The position numbers and the translations under genes were made by a program. Of a stretch of 64,000 nt of DNA, positions 32,830-41,952 are shown one piece after another. This DNA comes from Planococcus sp. SK3692 (GTDB taxonomy: Bacteria > Bacillota > Bacilli > Bacillales_A > Planococcaceae). The notes under the pieces were generated by a model. That model saw nothing but the letters and a program-made list of their open reading frames with translations, was not told the DNA's origin and did not search any database. Where the stretch lies: contig NZ_JARCHV010000001.1 of NCBI RefSeq assembly GCF_028890485.2, positions 124,001 to 188,000 on the forward strand. The letters are read 5' to 3'. The first letter of the stretch is position 1; each line of letters begins with the position of its first letter.

Positions 32830-34212
32830 TTAATGGTGAACGCCTTTTCCAATCCAAGAGGCGGCGGCTTCGTATAAGCTTTCGGTAATAGTCGGGTGGG
32901 CATGAATCATCGAAGCCAGTTCGTCCACCGTTCCTTCCAAATGAATAAACGCAGAAGGTTCCGCGATCATTTCCGTTACATGCGGACCGACCATGAGCAC
33001 ACCTAGAATTTCTCCATATTGTGTTCCAGCAATCAGCTTCGTGAACCCTTCCTTCTCATCCTGCGCTAACGCCCTGCCGTTTCCTGCATGGTCAACTCGC
33101 ACGACCTTGTAGTCGATGCCTTGCTGCTTCGCCTCGGCTTCTGTTAAACCGACACTGGCAATTTCCGGACTGGTGTAGACACAGCGCGGAACCATCCGGT
33201 AATCAACGGTCTGTTTTCCACCCGCTGCATTGGCGGCTGCTACGACCCCTTCCGCACTCGCGACATGGGCAAGCTGCCAGCCACCCGTCACGTCACCAAT
33301 CGCATAAATGGTAGGGTCGCTCGTTTGCATGGCGCTATCCACTTTCACAAAAGGACCATCCATCTCGAGCTTCAATTCCGCAAAGGCCGAAGTATTGGGC
33401 GCTCTGCCGACAGCCATCAAAATCGCTTCGGTATCCAATGTTTCTGCTTTTCCTTGAGCGGTTTCTATATGAATGAGCTGACGGGCACCTTGCTGTTCAA
33501 TTTTGGTCACTTTGGTATTCGTCATGATGCTAATCTTTTTCTTTTTCAAAGATCTCGCAAGCGCTTTAGAGGCTTCCGGTTCTTCGCTCGGCACGATCCG
33601 GTCGTTCATTTCCACGATGCTTACCGGCACGTTCAAGCTGGCAAAAATGCATGCGAGTTCCACTCCGATGATGCCGCCGCCTATAATCACCATCGATTGC
33701 GGAATTTTCTCGATGTCGAATATAGAATCACTCGTGAAATACGCCGCTTCTTCAATGCCATCGATTGGCGGAACGAGCGGACGTGAACCGGTTGCCAGGA
33801 TAATTTTTTCTCCTTGGAGGACTTCCTCTTTGTCAGCCAGCTGAACCGTGATTTTCCCGGCCGCTCGAACTTTCCCGACGCCATTATAGACATCGATTTT
33901 TCCTTGCTTCAATAGATGGTCAATGCCAGTTCTCAATTGCTTAATGACCGCATCTTTGCGGGCGAGCATTTTAGAAAGAGAAAAAGTCATGCCCCCGGTT
34001 TCAATGCCCCATCTTTTGGCTTTTTCGATTGTTTCAATCACTTCCGCATGCCTCAATAAAGTTTTAGATGGGATGCAGCCTCGATTCAAACACGTGCCGC
34101 CGAGTTCGCGTGCTTCGATCAGCGCCACTTTTTTTCCGAGTTTCGCGGCCCGAATTGCCGCAACATATCCTCCTGGCCCTCCGCCAAGCACGACCACTTC
34201 GTAATCATTCAC
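32830..34212 (-). CDS. acoL: Dihydrolipoyl dehydrogenase (E3) of a 2-oxoacid/acetoin dehydrogenase complex
   Basis: 460 aa. FAD-binding GGGPGGYVAAIRAAKLG, the redox disulfide GGTCLNRGCIPSK, the NAD-binding GGGIIGVELACIF, the second FAD motif YAIGDVTGGWQLAHVASAEG, and the C-terminal catalytic HAHPTITES are all present. It re-oxidises the dihydrolipoyl arm of E2 and makes NADH. GTG start at 34212 with AAGGAG. Last gene of the four-gene dehydrogenase operon. The acoL symbol assumes an acetoin-type complex. Confidence 0.9.
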   Translation of the reverse strand: MNDYEVVVLGGGPGGYVAAIRAAKLGKKVALIEARELGGTCLNRGCIPSKTLLRHAEVIETIEKAKRWGIETGGMTFSLSKMLARKDAVIKQLRTGIDHLLKQGKIDVYNGVGKVRAAGKITVQLADKEEVLQGEKIILATGSRPLVPPIDGIEEAAYFTSDSIFDIEKIPQSMVIIGGGIIGVELACIFASLNVPVSIVEMNDRIVPSEEPEASKALARSLKKKKISIMTNTKVTKIEQQGARQLIHIETAQGKAETLDTEAILMAVGRAPNTSAFAELKLEMDGPFVKVDSAMQTSDPTIYAIGDVTGGWQLAHVASAEGVVAAANAAGGKQTVDYRMVPRCVYTSPEIASVGLTEAEAKQQGIDYKVVRVDHAGNGRALAQDEKEGFTKLIAGTQYGEILGVLMVGPHVTEMIAEPSAFIHLEGTVDELASMIHAHPTITESLYEAAASWIGKGVHH

Positions 34213-34225
34213 TCACATCGACTCC

Positions 34226-35602
34226 TTACACCAATAGTTTGAACGGTTGTTCAAGCGTTTCCTTCAACTCCGTCAAAAAAGCTGCGGCCGGGGCTCCGTC
34301 AATCACCCGGTGATCAAATGCCAAGCTCAAGACCATCATCGGCCGCAGTTCGATGGCCCCTTCAATCCCCACCGGTTTTTCATTAATGCGTCCAACGCCC
34401 AGAATAGCTGATTCCGGCTGGTTAATGACCGGTGTAAAGGCGTCGATAGCATACATCCCCAAATTGCTGACAGTGAACGTGCCGCCTGACATTTGGTCAG
34501 GCGCAAGCTTATTGTCGCGCGCTGCCTTGCCCAGCCGCTTCGATTCTTCGGTCAATGAAGACAACCCTTTTTGATCTGCCTGTTTAATGACAGGGACCAT
34601 CAGGCCATTTTCAACAGCTACAGCAAGGCCGAGGTTGATATCTTTTTTGTAGACGATTTCGTTGCCTTCAAGCGACACATTGACATTCGGATGTTGTTTC
34701 AAGGAACTGGCAACGGCTTTTAAGATGATTTCCGTATAGGATACCCGCAAGCCCGTGAGCTGTTCAATCGGTCCGATCAATTGTTTTCGCAGGCTGATCG
34801 CGTGAGACATATCCACTTCTGTCGTCAATGTCACGTGAGGAGCGGTCGACTTGCTCTGTGCCATGCGCTGCGCCACAACTTTCCGGATCCCGTCCATTTT
34901 CACTCGTTTGTCCTCAGTTGCAGCAGGGACAGCAGTCGTTCCTTTAGCGTTTTCCACATCAGCACGGTAAATTTTACCGTTTGCACCTGAGCCTTTTATT
35001 TCCTGTAAGTCGACACCTTTAGCAGCTGCTACTTTTTGTGCAAGCGGTGTCGCTTTAGCGGAAGTTTTAAATGAAGCAAATTCCATCACATCGTTTTGAT
35101 GAATTCGCCCGTTCGGCCCAGAACCTGACACATCGGATAAGATGATGTTTTCTTCTCTCGCTACTCTTCTAGCTGCAGGTGTCGCACGAGGTTTTTCAGC
35201 AGAAGCGTTTTCAACATGTGAGTCAGTGCTTTCTTGATCAGCGGTCGTTTCGCTGATGCCTTGTTCTGTTAAATCCTCTACTTGAGCTTGGCGCGAATCG
35301 CTTATATCTTCTTGTTCTTTGGCAGCCCCCGATTCACCGGGTGGTAGATCCGGTACTTTTTCGCCAGCTTCACCGATATAGCCGACCACGTGATTGATAG
35401 GCACTTCATCGTCTTCTTCAAAGTACTTTTTCAGCAAGATGCCTTCTTCGTAGGATTCCACTTCGATGTTGATTTTGTCCGTCATGATTTCAAATAACGG
35501 CTCTCCGACATCAACGGCATCGCCTTCGTTTTTATACCATTGCAAAAGCGTTCCCACCTGCATCGTACTGCTTAGTTTCGGCATAAATATTTCTTTGGCC
35601 AT
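34226..35602 (-). CDS. acoC: Dihydrolipoamide acyltransferase (E2) with one lipoyl and two peripheral-binding domains
   Basis: 458 aa. Lipoyl domain at residues 1-80 with the lipoylated Lys in IMTDKINIE (Lys43). Two E3/E1-binding domains follow, around residues 140-180 (TPAARRVAREENI..NGRIHQNDV) and 185-225 (TPLAQKVAAAKGV..NGKIYRADV), joined by acidic linkers. The catalytic domain ends with DHRVIDGAPAAAFL, containing the active His and Asp. It transfers the acyl group to CoA. GGAGGG before the ATG; 18 bp from the E1beta gene. Confidence 0.9.
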   Translation of the reverse strand: MAKEIFMPKLSSTMQVGTLLQWYKNEGDAVDVGEPLFEIMTDKINIEVESYEEGILLKKYFEEDDEVPINHVVGYIGEAGEKVPDLPPGESGAAKEQEDISDSRQAQVEDLTEQGISETTADQESTDSHVENASAEKPRATPAARRVAREENIILSDVSGSGPNGRIHQNDVMEFASFKTSAKATPLAQKVAAAKGVDLQEIKGSGANGKIYRADVENAKGTTAVPAATEDKRVKMDGIRKVVAQRMAQSKSTAPHVTLTTEVDMSHAISLRKQLIGPIEQLTGLRVSYTEIILKAVASSLKQHPNVNVSLEGNEIVYKKDINLGLAVAVENGLMVPVIKQADQKGLSSLTEESKRLGKAARDNKLAPDQMSGGTFTVSNLGMYAIDAFTPVINQPESAILGVGRINEKPVGIEGAIELRPMMVLSLAFDHRVIDGAPAAAFLTELKETLEQPFKLLV

Positions 35603-35620
35603 CAGCCTGTTCCCTCCTTT

Positions 35621-36604
35621 CTACTGGCGATTTAACGTCTCTTTTACAGCCATGATGATATCTTCGACTCCAGGAATGGCGGATTTTTCAAGTTCCGGGT
35701 TATACGGAATAGGGACGGCTTTTCCGCCTAATCGTTTAATCGGGGCATCAAGATAATCGAATGCTTCGCTTTCGGCAATCACACTGGCAATCTCACCGCC
35801 AAAACCGCCGCGTTTGACCGCTTCGTGCACAACGACGAGGCGGCTCGTCTTCTTGACGGACTTGATGATGGTCTCAGTATCCAATGGCACAAGCGTACGG
35901 GGATCGATCACTTCGACGCTGATTCCTTCTTTCTCGAGCTCCGTTGCGGCTTCCAGTGATTTGTGGACCATGATCGCCGTAGCGACAATCGTTACATCGC
36001 TGCCTTGCCGTTTAATATCTGCTTGGCCGAGAGGAATCGAATACAATTCTTCAGGCACATCCGACTTCGTTTTATAGCACAATTTATGTTCATAGAAAAT
36101 GACCGGGTTGTCTTCATCGATTGCTGCTTTTAAGAGCCCTTTGGCGTCGTAAGCAGTGGATGGCTGGACGACTTTCAAGCCAGGTACGTGAGCCATCCAG
36201 GCTTCCAGGCTTTGGGAGTGCTGGGCGGCTGCCCCGGTACCGGATCCTGCTGGTGTGCGCAGCACCATCGGAACTTTTCCTTTTCCGCCGTACATATAAC
36301 GGATTTTGGCTGCTTGGTTAACCATATTGTCCATGGCAATCGTCATGAAATCAGAAAACTGAAGTTCCAGGATTGGGCGCATGCCCGTCAACGCTGCACC
36401 CACCGCTGTGCCTGAAATTGCAGCTTCCGAGATCGGGGTATTGCGAATCCGCTCCGGACCGAACTCTTCAATCATGCCCCGTGTTACGCCAAATGCGCCG
36501 CCGTACACGCCGATATCCTCACCCAAGATAAACACATCTTCATTTTGCCGCATCTCCTGGCTCATCGCTTCTCTAACCGCTTCCAAATAAGTCAGTTCCC
36601 TCAT
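35621..36604 (-). CDS. acoB: E1 beta subunit of acetoin/2-oxoacid dehydrogenase
   Basis: 327 aa. Transketolase-like beta subunit with [63 protein letters not shown] and the C-terminal [19 protein letters not shown]. It pairs with the alpha subunit encoded just upstream to bind thiamin diphosphate. The sequence is closest to AcoB-type (acetoin:DCPIP oxidoreductase) and PDH beta chains; the substrate cannot be decided from sequence alone. AAGGAGC before the ATG. Confidence 0.9.
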   Translation of the reverse strand: MRELTYLEAVREAMSQEMRQNEDVFILGEDIGVYGGAFGVTRGMIEEFGPERIRNTPISEAAISGTAVGAALTGMRPILELQFSDFMTIAMDNMVNQAAKIRYMYGGKGKVPMVLRTPAGSGTGAAAQHSQSLEAWMAHVPGLKVVQPSTAYDAKGLLKAAIDEDNPVIFYEHKLCYKTKSDVPEELYSIPLGQADIKRQGSDVTIVATAIMVHKSLEAATELEKEGISVEVIDPRTLVPLDTETIIKSVKKTSRLVVVHEAVKRGGFGGEIASVIAESEAFDYLDAPIKRLGGKAVPIPYNPELEKSAIPGVEDIIMAVKETLNRQ

Positions 36605-36628
36605 ACTCTTCCGCTCCTTTGCTGCTCT

Positions 36629-37612
36629 TTATGCATAAATGTCTTCCATTAAATCATCGATAGTCGGCATCGGGCTTTGTTTTGAAAACTCGACGGAATC
36701 CTCGATTTCCTTTTTTGCTGCGGCTTTGATTTCAGCAGCGCCATCCTCTGTCAGCAGCCCTGCCTGAATCAATACATCCCGGAGGCGTGCGATTGGATCC
36801 TTTGCCCGCCATTCCTGTTCTTCCTCGCGTGTCCGGTATTTCTTGGCGTCACTTTTCGAGTGGCCTTTCCAGCGATAGGTTTTGGCTTCGACAATCGATG
36901 GGCCTTCTCCATTTCGTGCACGGTCCACTGCTTCGCTAACGCCATTCATGACATCGAACACATCATTTCCGTCAACGACTGTTCCGGGTATTCCGTACGC
37001 ATCGGCTCGCTTCGCCACATCTTCAATGTTCATCATTTCTTTTGCTGGGCCCGACATGCCGTACTGGTTGTTTTCACAAATAAAGACAACCGGCAGTTTC
37101 CAAATGGACGCCAGGTTCAACGCTTCATGAAAGCTGCCTTCATTGGATGCCCCGTCGCCAAAGAAGCATAAAACGACATAGCCTTCATTTTTCATTTGGG
37201 ATGTCAGTGCCGCACCGGCAGCAATCGCAAATCCGCCACCGACGATTCCATTGGCACCGAGATTGCCTTTGTCCACATCGGCAATATGCATGGATCCGCC
37301 TTTGCCTTTGCAATAACCGGTTGTGCGGCCGAATAGTTCGGCCATCATTCGATTGACTTCTGCCCCTTTAGCGATGCAATGACCATGGCCGCGGTGTGTG
37401 CTCGTGATCTTGTCGCGGTCTTCTAACACCGCGATCGAACCAACTGCCGACGCTTCTTGTCCAACCGCTAAATGGGTCGTGCCATGAATCATGCCTTTGG
37501 CGAAAAATTCATCTACTTTTTCTTCGAAAAACCGAATCTGCCACATTTGCTTGAGTAAGTTTGATAAGTCCGTTTCCTTAAGGTGCGCTGGCAAAGTAAA
37601 TGATTGTGTCAT
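36629..37612 (-). CDS. acoA: E1 alpha subunit of acetoin/2-oxoacid dehydrogenase
   Basis: 327 aa. Thiamin-diphosphate-binding motif GDGASNEGSFHEALNLASIWKLPVVFICENN runs from GDG to NN. GKGGSMHIADVDKGNLGANGIVGGG and YRWKGHSKSDAKKYR are typical of the AcoA group and of PDH E1alpha. It decarboxylates a 2-oxoacid or cleaves an acyloin and loads the acyl group on E2. AGGAGGG before the ATG. First gene of the operon, 14 bp downstream of the operator-like repeat at its promoter. No AcoR gene is nearby, unlike classical acetoin operons. Confidence 0.9.
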   Translation of the reverse strand: MTQSFTLPAHLKETDLSNLLKQMWQIRFFEEKVDEFFAKGMIHGTTHLAVGQEASAVGSIAVLEDRDKITSTHRGHGHCIAKGAEVNRMMAELFGRTTGYCKGKGGSMHIADVDKGNLGANGIVGGGFAIAAGAALTSQMKNEGYVVLCFFGDGASNEGSFHEALNLASIWKLPVVFICENNQYGMSGPAKEMMNIEDVAKRADAYGIPGTVVDGNDVFDVMNGVSEAVDRARNGEGPSIVEAKTYRWKGHSKSDAKKYRTREEEQEWRAKDPIARLRDVLIQAGLLTEDGAAEIKAAAKKEIEDSVEFSKQSPMPTIDDLMEDIYA

Positions 37613-37626
37613 GAAAAACCCTCCTA

Positions 37627-37689
37627 TTTTACATTTGTATAGATACGTAACATATGTAAAATTATAAGTCTTTTCAGATTATTCGTCAA
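37627..37689 (-). promoter_or_regulatory. Promoter and operator of the dehydrogenase operon
   Basis: TTGACG (37684-37689) and TATAAT (37661-37666) are spaced by exactly 17 bp, an excellent sigma-A promoter. Just downstream lies an inverted repeat ACATTTGT-N11-ACATATGT (37631-37657, outer arms TTTTACAT/ATGTAAAA). It covers the expected transcription start, as a repressor site would. The same architecture occurs at the PTS promoter (41956-41982). Confidence 0.85.
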
Positions 37690-37734
37690 GAAGAAAAGGG
37701 CCAGACTCCTCTTTGATCCAGAAGTGTGGCCCTT
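37690..37734 (-). terminator. Terminator after the zinc-ribbon gene
   Basis: 8-bp stem AAGGGCCA/TGGCCCTT (37696-37703 with 37727-37734) plus a short inner stem, followed on the minus strand by TTTTCTT. It lies between the zinc-ribbon gene and the dehydrogenase promoter. Confidence 0.7.
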
Positions 37735-37746
37735 GTAGACGGTGTC

Positions 37747-38085
37747 TTATTTTTTCTTAGGTTTATACGTGTTGATCACTCGCCGGGAAGAATGGACATC
37801 TTTTAACACGCGATATGGTTTTCGGATAGCCCGATACGGCATTGATAACAGCAAATAGCTGAGATCTTCCTTGTACTCTTTCGTGATGCGTGTCGGTTTT
37901 GTGGAAATTCGTTCATATAGTTCTTTATAGAATTCTTTTTTGAGATCCATGTTCATCTCAACTGTACGGTTGCACTGCATGCAGCGAATACGTTTGATAT
38001 CATCGTTGATGTACGTAATTTCATGGTTGACGTCTTCTTTGCAATGGATACAGTATAGGCCTGCTTCCATTTTTTTCATTTTCAT
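37747..38085 (-). CDS. Zinc-ribbon protein (Bacillales 'bh protein' type)
   Basis: About 112 aa from the ATG at 38085. N-terminal CIHC..CMQC (GLYCIHCKEDVNHEITYINDDIKRIRCMQCNR) forms a zinc ribbon, followed by a basic helical tail rich in Lys and Arg (MPYRAIRKPYRVLKDVHSSRRVINTYKPKKK). Similar proteins occur widely in Bacillales under the label 'bh protein' without known function; nucleic acid binding is a guess from charge. It sits between the PTS operon and the dehydrogenase operon with its own terminator. Confidence 0.75.
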   Translation of the reverse strand: MKMKKMEAGLYCIHCKEDVNHEITYINDDIKRIRCMQCNRTVEMNMDLKKEFYKELYERISTKPTRITKEYKEDLSYLLLSMPYRAIRKPYRVLKDVHSSRRVINTYKPKKK

Positions 38086-38198
38086 ACTAGAACACCTTCT
38101 CCTTTGGGTAGTTAACATGCCTCCACAATGATGAGAGCCCCCTGTCTAGTATCGTTGAAGCCATTGCAGGTAAGTAAAGTAAACGACTTGAATGCTGC

Positions 38199-39500
38199 CT
38201 AAGATTTCGCTGCAAATGTATCATCTTGAATGCGGCGCAATCTCCAAATGGTCGATTCTTGTGTTTGCACAACATCGTCATACGTAATAATTTCACCTTT
38301 TTGGATAGAACGTTTCAACTGGACGTGGCGATCTACCAGGCCGAGCGGCAATGCGTTTTTTTGTTTTGCTTCAACCGCTGACAAGATGCTCCCATGGACC
38401 GTAAATCCGCCGATGCTATCGAGGAACTGCCCTTCTTGGAGATCGATTTTCGCGACCGTCACGGTTTCCGCTTGAAGCCCTTTCCAAGGGGCAATAGTCG
38501 CCTCATTGTAAATATACGCGCGGGCAATGGAGATCGGGGTCTCTAGGCTGGTCAAATGATAAGGACGGTATAGCACGTAATTTGGGCCTGGCCCCATGCT
38601 TAAGTATTGCATTTCGTGATTAACTTCTTCTTTTTCAGAAGCAATGATGGCAAAAACCCCCGGTGCTACCCCGTTGATGTATTCGACAATCTTCTGATTG
38701 TTGACTTGGCCGCCATCCTCTTTGGATTTAAATATCTCGGGAAGCCCTTTTACATCACTGACAAACCCGTGCATGCCCGGTGTATCCGGAAGGAAGCCAG
38801 TGGCATTGGCAACAGCCGTCATTTCCACCATCGTCTTCGTCCCGTCCTGGAACGATGCGAGCATTTTTGCACTGGCTCCTTTTCGAGCCGCTTCTTCTGC
38901 TGCACTATCGGGGTTCGCTGCCAAATTCAATGGATTGTTTTTGCCTTTTCCAAGTGCTACTACATCAAATCCAAGTGCATCGGCAAAATCATATAATTCC
39001 ATGATGGCACCCGGTTCGTCGCCTGCGGTTCCGGTATAAACCACTCCGCTTGCATCCGCCATCTTCATCAGCAAAGGGCCAATTGTGACGTCGGCCTCCA
39101 CATTGAGCATGACGATATGCTTTTTGTTCAAAATGGCATCCCAGGCAATTTTCGCGCCGATGTCCGGCACCCCGGTCGCATCGACGACGACATCCACTTC
39201 CGGCAAAGAAGTAACCAATTGGGCATCGGTCGTCGCTGCCACTTTGCCCGCACGAATCGCTTCAGATGCTGTTTCCGCTTCATTCGTTTCAACGATATCG
39301 CCATCTGCGACACCGGCTTTTGAATAAGCCTTCACGACATTTTCCAGCTGGATGTCTGCGGTGATGACAACGCGCATGCCTGACATATTTTCGATTTGGG
39401 AAACCATCCCTCTTCCCATCTGGCCAGCCCCGACGAGCCCCACTTTGATGATCGTTCCTTGCCTCTCCAACTCTTCTAGCTTTCTATTTATCCCAAGCAT
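38199..39500 (-). CDS. Homoserine-dehydrogenase-like NAD(P) oxidoreductase with C-terminal SAF domain
   Basis: 433 aa. Rossmann motif VGLVGAGQMGRGMVSQIE near residues 20-37, then DVVVDATGVPDIGAKIAWDAI and an acidic dehydrogenase core. The C-terminal 60 residues (HVQLKRSIQKGEIITYDDVV) form a SAF domain. This is the COG4091 group, predicted homoserine dehydrogenase-like oxidoreductases of unknown substrate. It is the last gene of the PTS operon, 18 bp after the IIA gene, and takes the place where sorbitol-6-phosphate dehydrogenase would be expected. It probably oxidises the phosphorylated polyol brought in by the PTS. AAAGGAG before the ATG. Confidence 0.85.
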   Translation of the reverse strand: MLGINRKLEELERQGTIIKVGLVGAGQMGRGMVSQIENMSGMRVVITADIQLENVVKAYSKAGVADGDIVETNEAETASEAIRAGKVAATTDAQLVTSLPEVDVVVDATGVPDIGAKIAWDAILNKKHIVMLNVEADVTIGPLLMKMADASGVVYTGTAGDEPGAIMELYDFADALGFDVVALGKGKNNPLNLAANPDSAAEEAARKGASAKMLASFQDGTKTMVEMTAVANATGFLPDTPGMHGFVSDVKGLPEIFKSKEDGGQVNNQKIVEYINGVAPGVFAIIASEKEEVNHEMQYLSMGPGPNYVLYRPYHLTSLETPISIARAYIYNEATIAPWKGLQAETVTVAKIDLQEGQFLDSIGGFTVHGSILSAVEAKQKNALPLGLVDRHVQLKRSIQKGEIITYDDVVQTQESTIWRLRRIQDDTFAAKS

Positions 39501-39518
39501 GGCCCAGTCTCCTTTATA

Positions 39519-39896
39519 TCAGACTTTTAATATACGAATTTCAGCTCCAAGCGCCAGTTCCGGCAGAGGCGTTTTTTCCACACACATCGTGCCAGGCAAA
39601 TCGGCGTTGCAATCTCCTGTAAAGGCGATCGTACAATGGCCGATATCCCGCAGCGTTTCATTCACTTTACTGCCAACGAAAAGAATTTCGAATCGTTCCC
39701 CGTTAATTTCTAGAAAATCGCCCGCTTCGACCCCTTCAAGCAAATCCGCTTTTTCATGGATGACAGCGAATGAGCGAAGTTCTTCTGGCACGGTGTTATT
39801 GAAAATAACCATCATATTTTCTTCGGCGAACAATTCCACTTCGTCCCCGATTTCTGTAATTTTCGCTTCGTATTTTTTTATCATATGCTTTTCCAC
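39519..39896 (-). CDS. srlB: PTS glucitol/sorbitol-family IIA component
   Basis: 125 aa, the usual size of glucitol IIA. SFAVIHEKADLLEGVEAGDFL contains the phosphorylated His (as in the FIH/VIH motif of E. coli SrlB), followed by GHCTIAFTGD and LPGTM. It passes phosphate from HPr to IIB. GTG start at 39896 (AAAGGAATT) or ATG at 39884; the frame is certain. Confidence 0.9.
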   Translation of the reverse strand: MEKHMIKKYEAKITEIGDEVELFAEENMMVIFNNTVPEELRSFAVIHEKADLLEGVEAGDFLEINGERFEILFVGSKVNETLRDIGHCTIAFTGDCNADLPGTMCVEKTPLPELALGAEIRILKV

Positions 39897-39908
39897 CCAA
39901 TTCCTTTT

Positions 39909-40964
39909 TTAATACATGCCAAAGCTCAATAAATACGCGATGACCACTGCAAGCGGCCCTGTAATTAGCCGTGAAATCAATACAGCCGGTACACCGACTT
40001 CGATCGTTTCCGGCTCTGCTTCTCCAAGCGTCAACCCGACCGGCACAAAATCTGCTCCGACTTGAGGGTTGATGGCGAACAATGCCGGAAGCGCAAGTTC
40101 AGGCGGAATGTTGCCACGCCCGATTTCTACACCGACCAAAACACCGACGACTTGTGCAATGACCGCACCCGGTCCGAGCAATGGCGATAGAATCGGCAAG
40201 GAACAAATGACCGACAAAATAAGGAGGCCGACAAAGTTTCCGGCAAGCGGCGTCACGAAGTTGGCGATGATATCGCCGATTCCAGTAAATGTGATGATTC
40301 CGATTAACATACTGACAAATGCCATGAAAGGCAAAATGTTTTTGATTACCTGATCAATCGTTTCGCGCCCTGCCTGATAAAGAACCCCGACGACTTTTCC
40401 TGCGCCGCGTCCGACCCGTTCGACGATATTCATCTTTTTAGGCGGCTCTCCGCTGCTGTTCGCGGCCACTTTTCTTCTGGCTTCTTCTTTTAATTCCTGC
40501 GGCGTTTTGCGCACAGCTGGCGCGACAGTTTCGTCTACCGCATCCTTCACTTCGTTTTGGTCTTCATAGAACGCGGCCTCAGAGCTAATATCCGAAACCG
40601 TTACACCCGAGACAAAATTTTCTTCGTTGATGAATTTCATTAACGGCCCGGAAGGTGAAGTAGCGTTTACATTAATCGTTAAAATATTCATCTTCGGGTA
40701 GACGCCGCAACGGGCTGTTCCGCCGCAATCAATGACGACGCACGCCATCGTTTCTTTCGGATACGAACTTTTAAATCCATCTACCGCTTCAGCACCCGTC
40801 AAACGCGCTATCTCTGCCGCTACGGGATGAATCCCACCGCCTGTGACCGAGACGATATAGCGCTGCGTCTCATTTGGCCGGATGGTCAGCGGCCCGCCCC
40901 AACCTCCGCGGCCTTTTGTCACGGAAATCGCTTTATAGTTTAATGGTGATTGATTGTCTGCCAT
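39909..40964 (-). CDS. srlE: PTS glucitol/sorbitol-family IIBC component
   Basis: 351 aa. The IIB part (first 180 residues) has [16 protein letters not shown] with the phosphorylated Cys. The C-terminal part has about four membrane helices ([41 protein letters not shown]) and [15 protein letters not shown]. It completes the glucitol transporter with the IIC gene product. AAAAGGGGG before the ATG. Confidence 0.92.
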   Translation of the reverse strand: MADNQSPLNYKAISVTKGRGGWGGPLTIRPNETQRYIVSVTGGGIHPVAAEIARLTGAEAVDGFKSSYPKETMACVVIDCGGTARCGVYPKMNILTINVNATSPSGPLMKFINEENFVSGVTVSDISSEAAFYEDQNEVKDAVDETVAPAVRKTPQELKEEARRKVAANSSGEPPKKMNIVERVGRGAGKVVGVLYQAGRETIDQVIKNILPFMAFVSMLIGIITFTGIGDIIANFVTPLAGNFVGLLILSVICSLPILSPLLGPGAVIAQVVGVLVGVEIGRGNIPPELALPALFAINPQVGADFVPVGLTLGEAEPETIEVGVPAVLISRLITGPLAVVIAYLLSFGMY

Positions 40965-41004
40965 TTTTCTTGCCCCCTTTTCAAATAAGCGCCTCTAGAA
41001 CCTA

Positions 41005-41532
41005 TTAGACTTCCATTCCTTTAGACTTCATCATGCGGATCGTGATGAATTCCGTGACGATTCCACGGAGCAAGATGACAATGACACCCACTAAGAAGAA
41101 ACGGATTGCGAGTGGCCCCAAAGACAGTCCCAATTCCGTAATGCCTGCTGCAATTCCGAGATAGACGAACAGCTCAGCGGGATTGGCATGCGGGAACAAC
41201 CCGGTAATGGGATGCACGAATGACACAGCAGAATCATAGAAAGCCGGCTTTTGCTTTTCCGGCAAGAACTTCCCGAATGTGTAAGCCATCGGGTTGGTTA
41301 GGAAGAAGACAGCCAAGACCGGGAAGATCGTGTAGCGCAAAATGATGTTCTTCGTGCTCTTTGCGGCCAAACGATTGATGCGCTCTTCACCGATCAACCG
41401 GATCAACGCATTGATTGCAGTGATCAAGACAATCAATAAGGGAATAATTCCTGTGACAAGCCCTGTAAATGTATCGGCCCCTGCTTGGAACATGCCGATA
41501 AAGCCTTCAGCGAGCGTAACTAAAAAATCCAT
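41005..41532 (-). CDS. srlA: PTS glucitol/sorbitol-family IIC component
   Basis: 175 aa with four to five membrane helices. GFIGMFQAGADTFTGLVTGIIPLLIVLITAINALIRLIG and FLPEKQKPAFYDSAVSFVHPITGLFPHANPAELFVYLGIAAG follow the SrlA pattern. It forms the translocation channel with IIBC. AAGGAGGAATAAGG before the ATG; 12 bp after gutM. The real substrate may be a different polyol from sorbitol. Confidence 0.9.
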   Translation of the reverse strand: MDFLVTLAEGFIGMFQAGADTFTGLVTGIIPLLIVLITAINALIRLIGEERINRLAAKSTKNIILRYTIFPVLAVFFLTNPMAYTFGKFLPEKQKPAFYDSAVSFVHPITGLFPHANPAELFVYLGIAAGITELGLSLGPLAIRFFLVGVIVILLRGIVTEFITIRMMKSKGMEV

Positions 41533-41544
41533 CCTTATTCCTCC

Positions 41545-41931
41545 TTATACTGCTAGATTTGGTTTTTTGCTCATTTGCGCTTCAATCTTTTCAATGGCCA
41601 TTTTAAAGGCCTGGCCATCGGGTTCATCGTCCAGCTGTTGTTTGAGCGATTCGATGTGCAGCCCATTGTATTTTGGGAATGCCTCAAATCGGCTGAATAC
41701 CGTTACGCCTTTCATCAATTGGCTTTCAATTACTAAACCGTCTTCATCTGTCACCAGTATGGCAATGACGCCGATTCCTAATTTCTGTTTCTGTATGCCT
41801 ACCCCTAGGTAACCGGAAGGCCGTTTGCTCATTTTCTTTAATGTAGCTTGGTAATTTTTTAATTGGACTTTTGTCATCAAAATTTGAAGGATCCATATCC
41901 CCGCAAACAATGCGATAAACCATCCCCACAA
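41545..41931 (-). CDS. gutM: GutM/SrlM-type glucitol operon regulator
   Basis: About 128 aa from a TTG at 41931, preceded by GGAGGGG; the longer reading (to 42021) would cross the promoter. One N-terminal membrane helix (FIALFAGIWILQILM), then KRPSGYLGVGIQKQKLGIGVIAILVTDEDGLVIESQLMKGVTVFSRFEAFP, which follows the GutM pattern. Known members activate glucitol operons; the membrane anchor is a family feature. First gene of the PTS operon. Confidence 0.85.
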   Translation of the reverse strand: MWGWFIALFAGIWILQILMTKVQLKNYQATLKKMSKRPSGYLGVGIQKQKLGIGVIAILVTDEDGLVIESQLMKGVTVFSRFEAFPKYNGLHIESLKQQLDDEPDGQAFKMAIEKIEAQMSKKPNLAV

Positions 41932-41952
41932 AACAAATCCCCTCCACTCTTC

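Noticed and set aside
32830..37612. Plain housekeeping pyruvate or branched-chain dehydrogenase operon
   Set aside because: The AcoA/AcoB-like motifs, the shared operator with the PTS and the adjacent SorC gene argue for a dedicated catabolic complex, though substrate specificity is not proven.
39352..39912. 186-aa plus-strand ORF
   Set aside because: Antisense to the PTS IIA and oxidoreductase genes, both of which are well supported.
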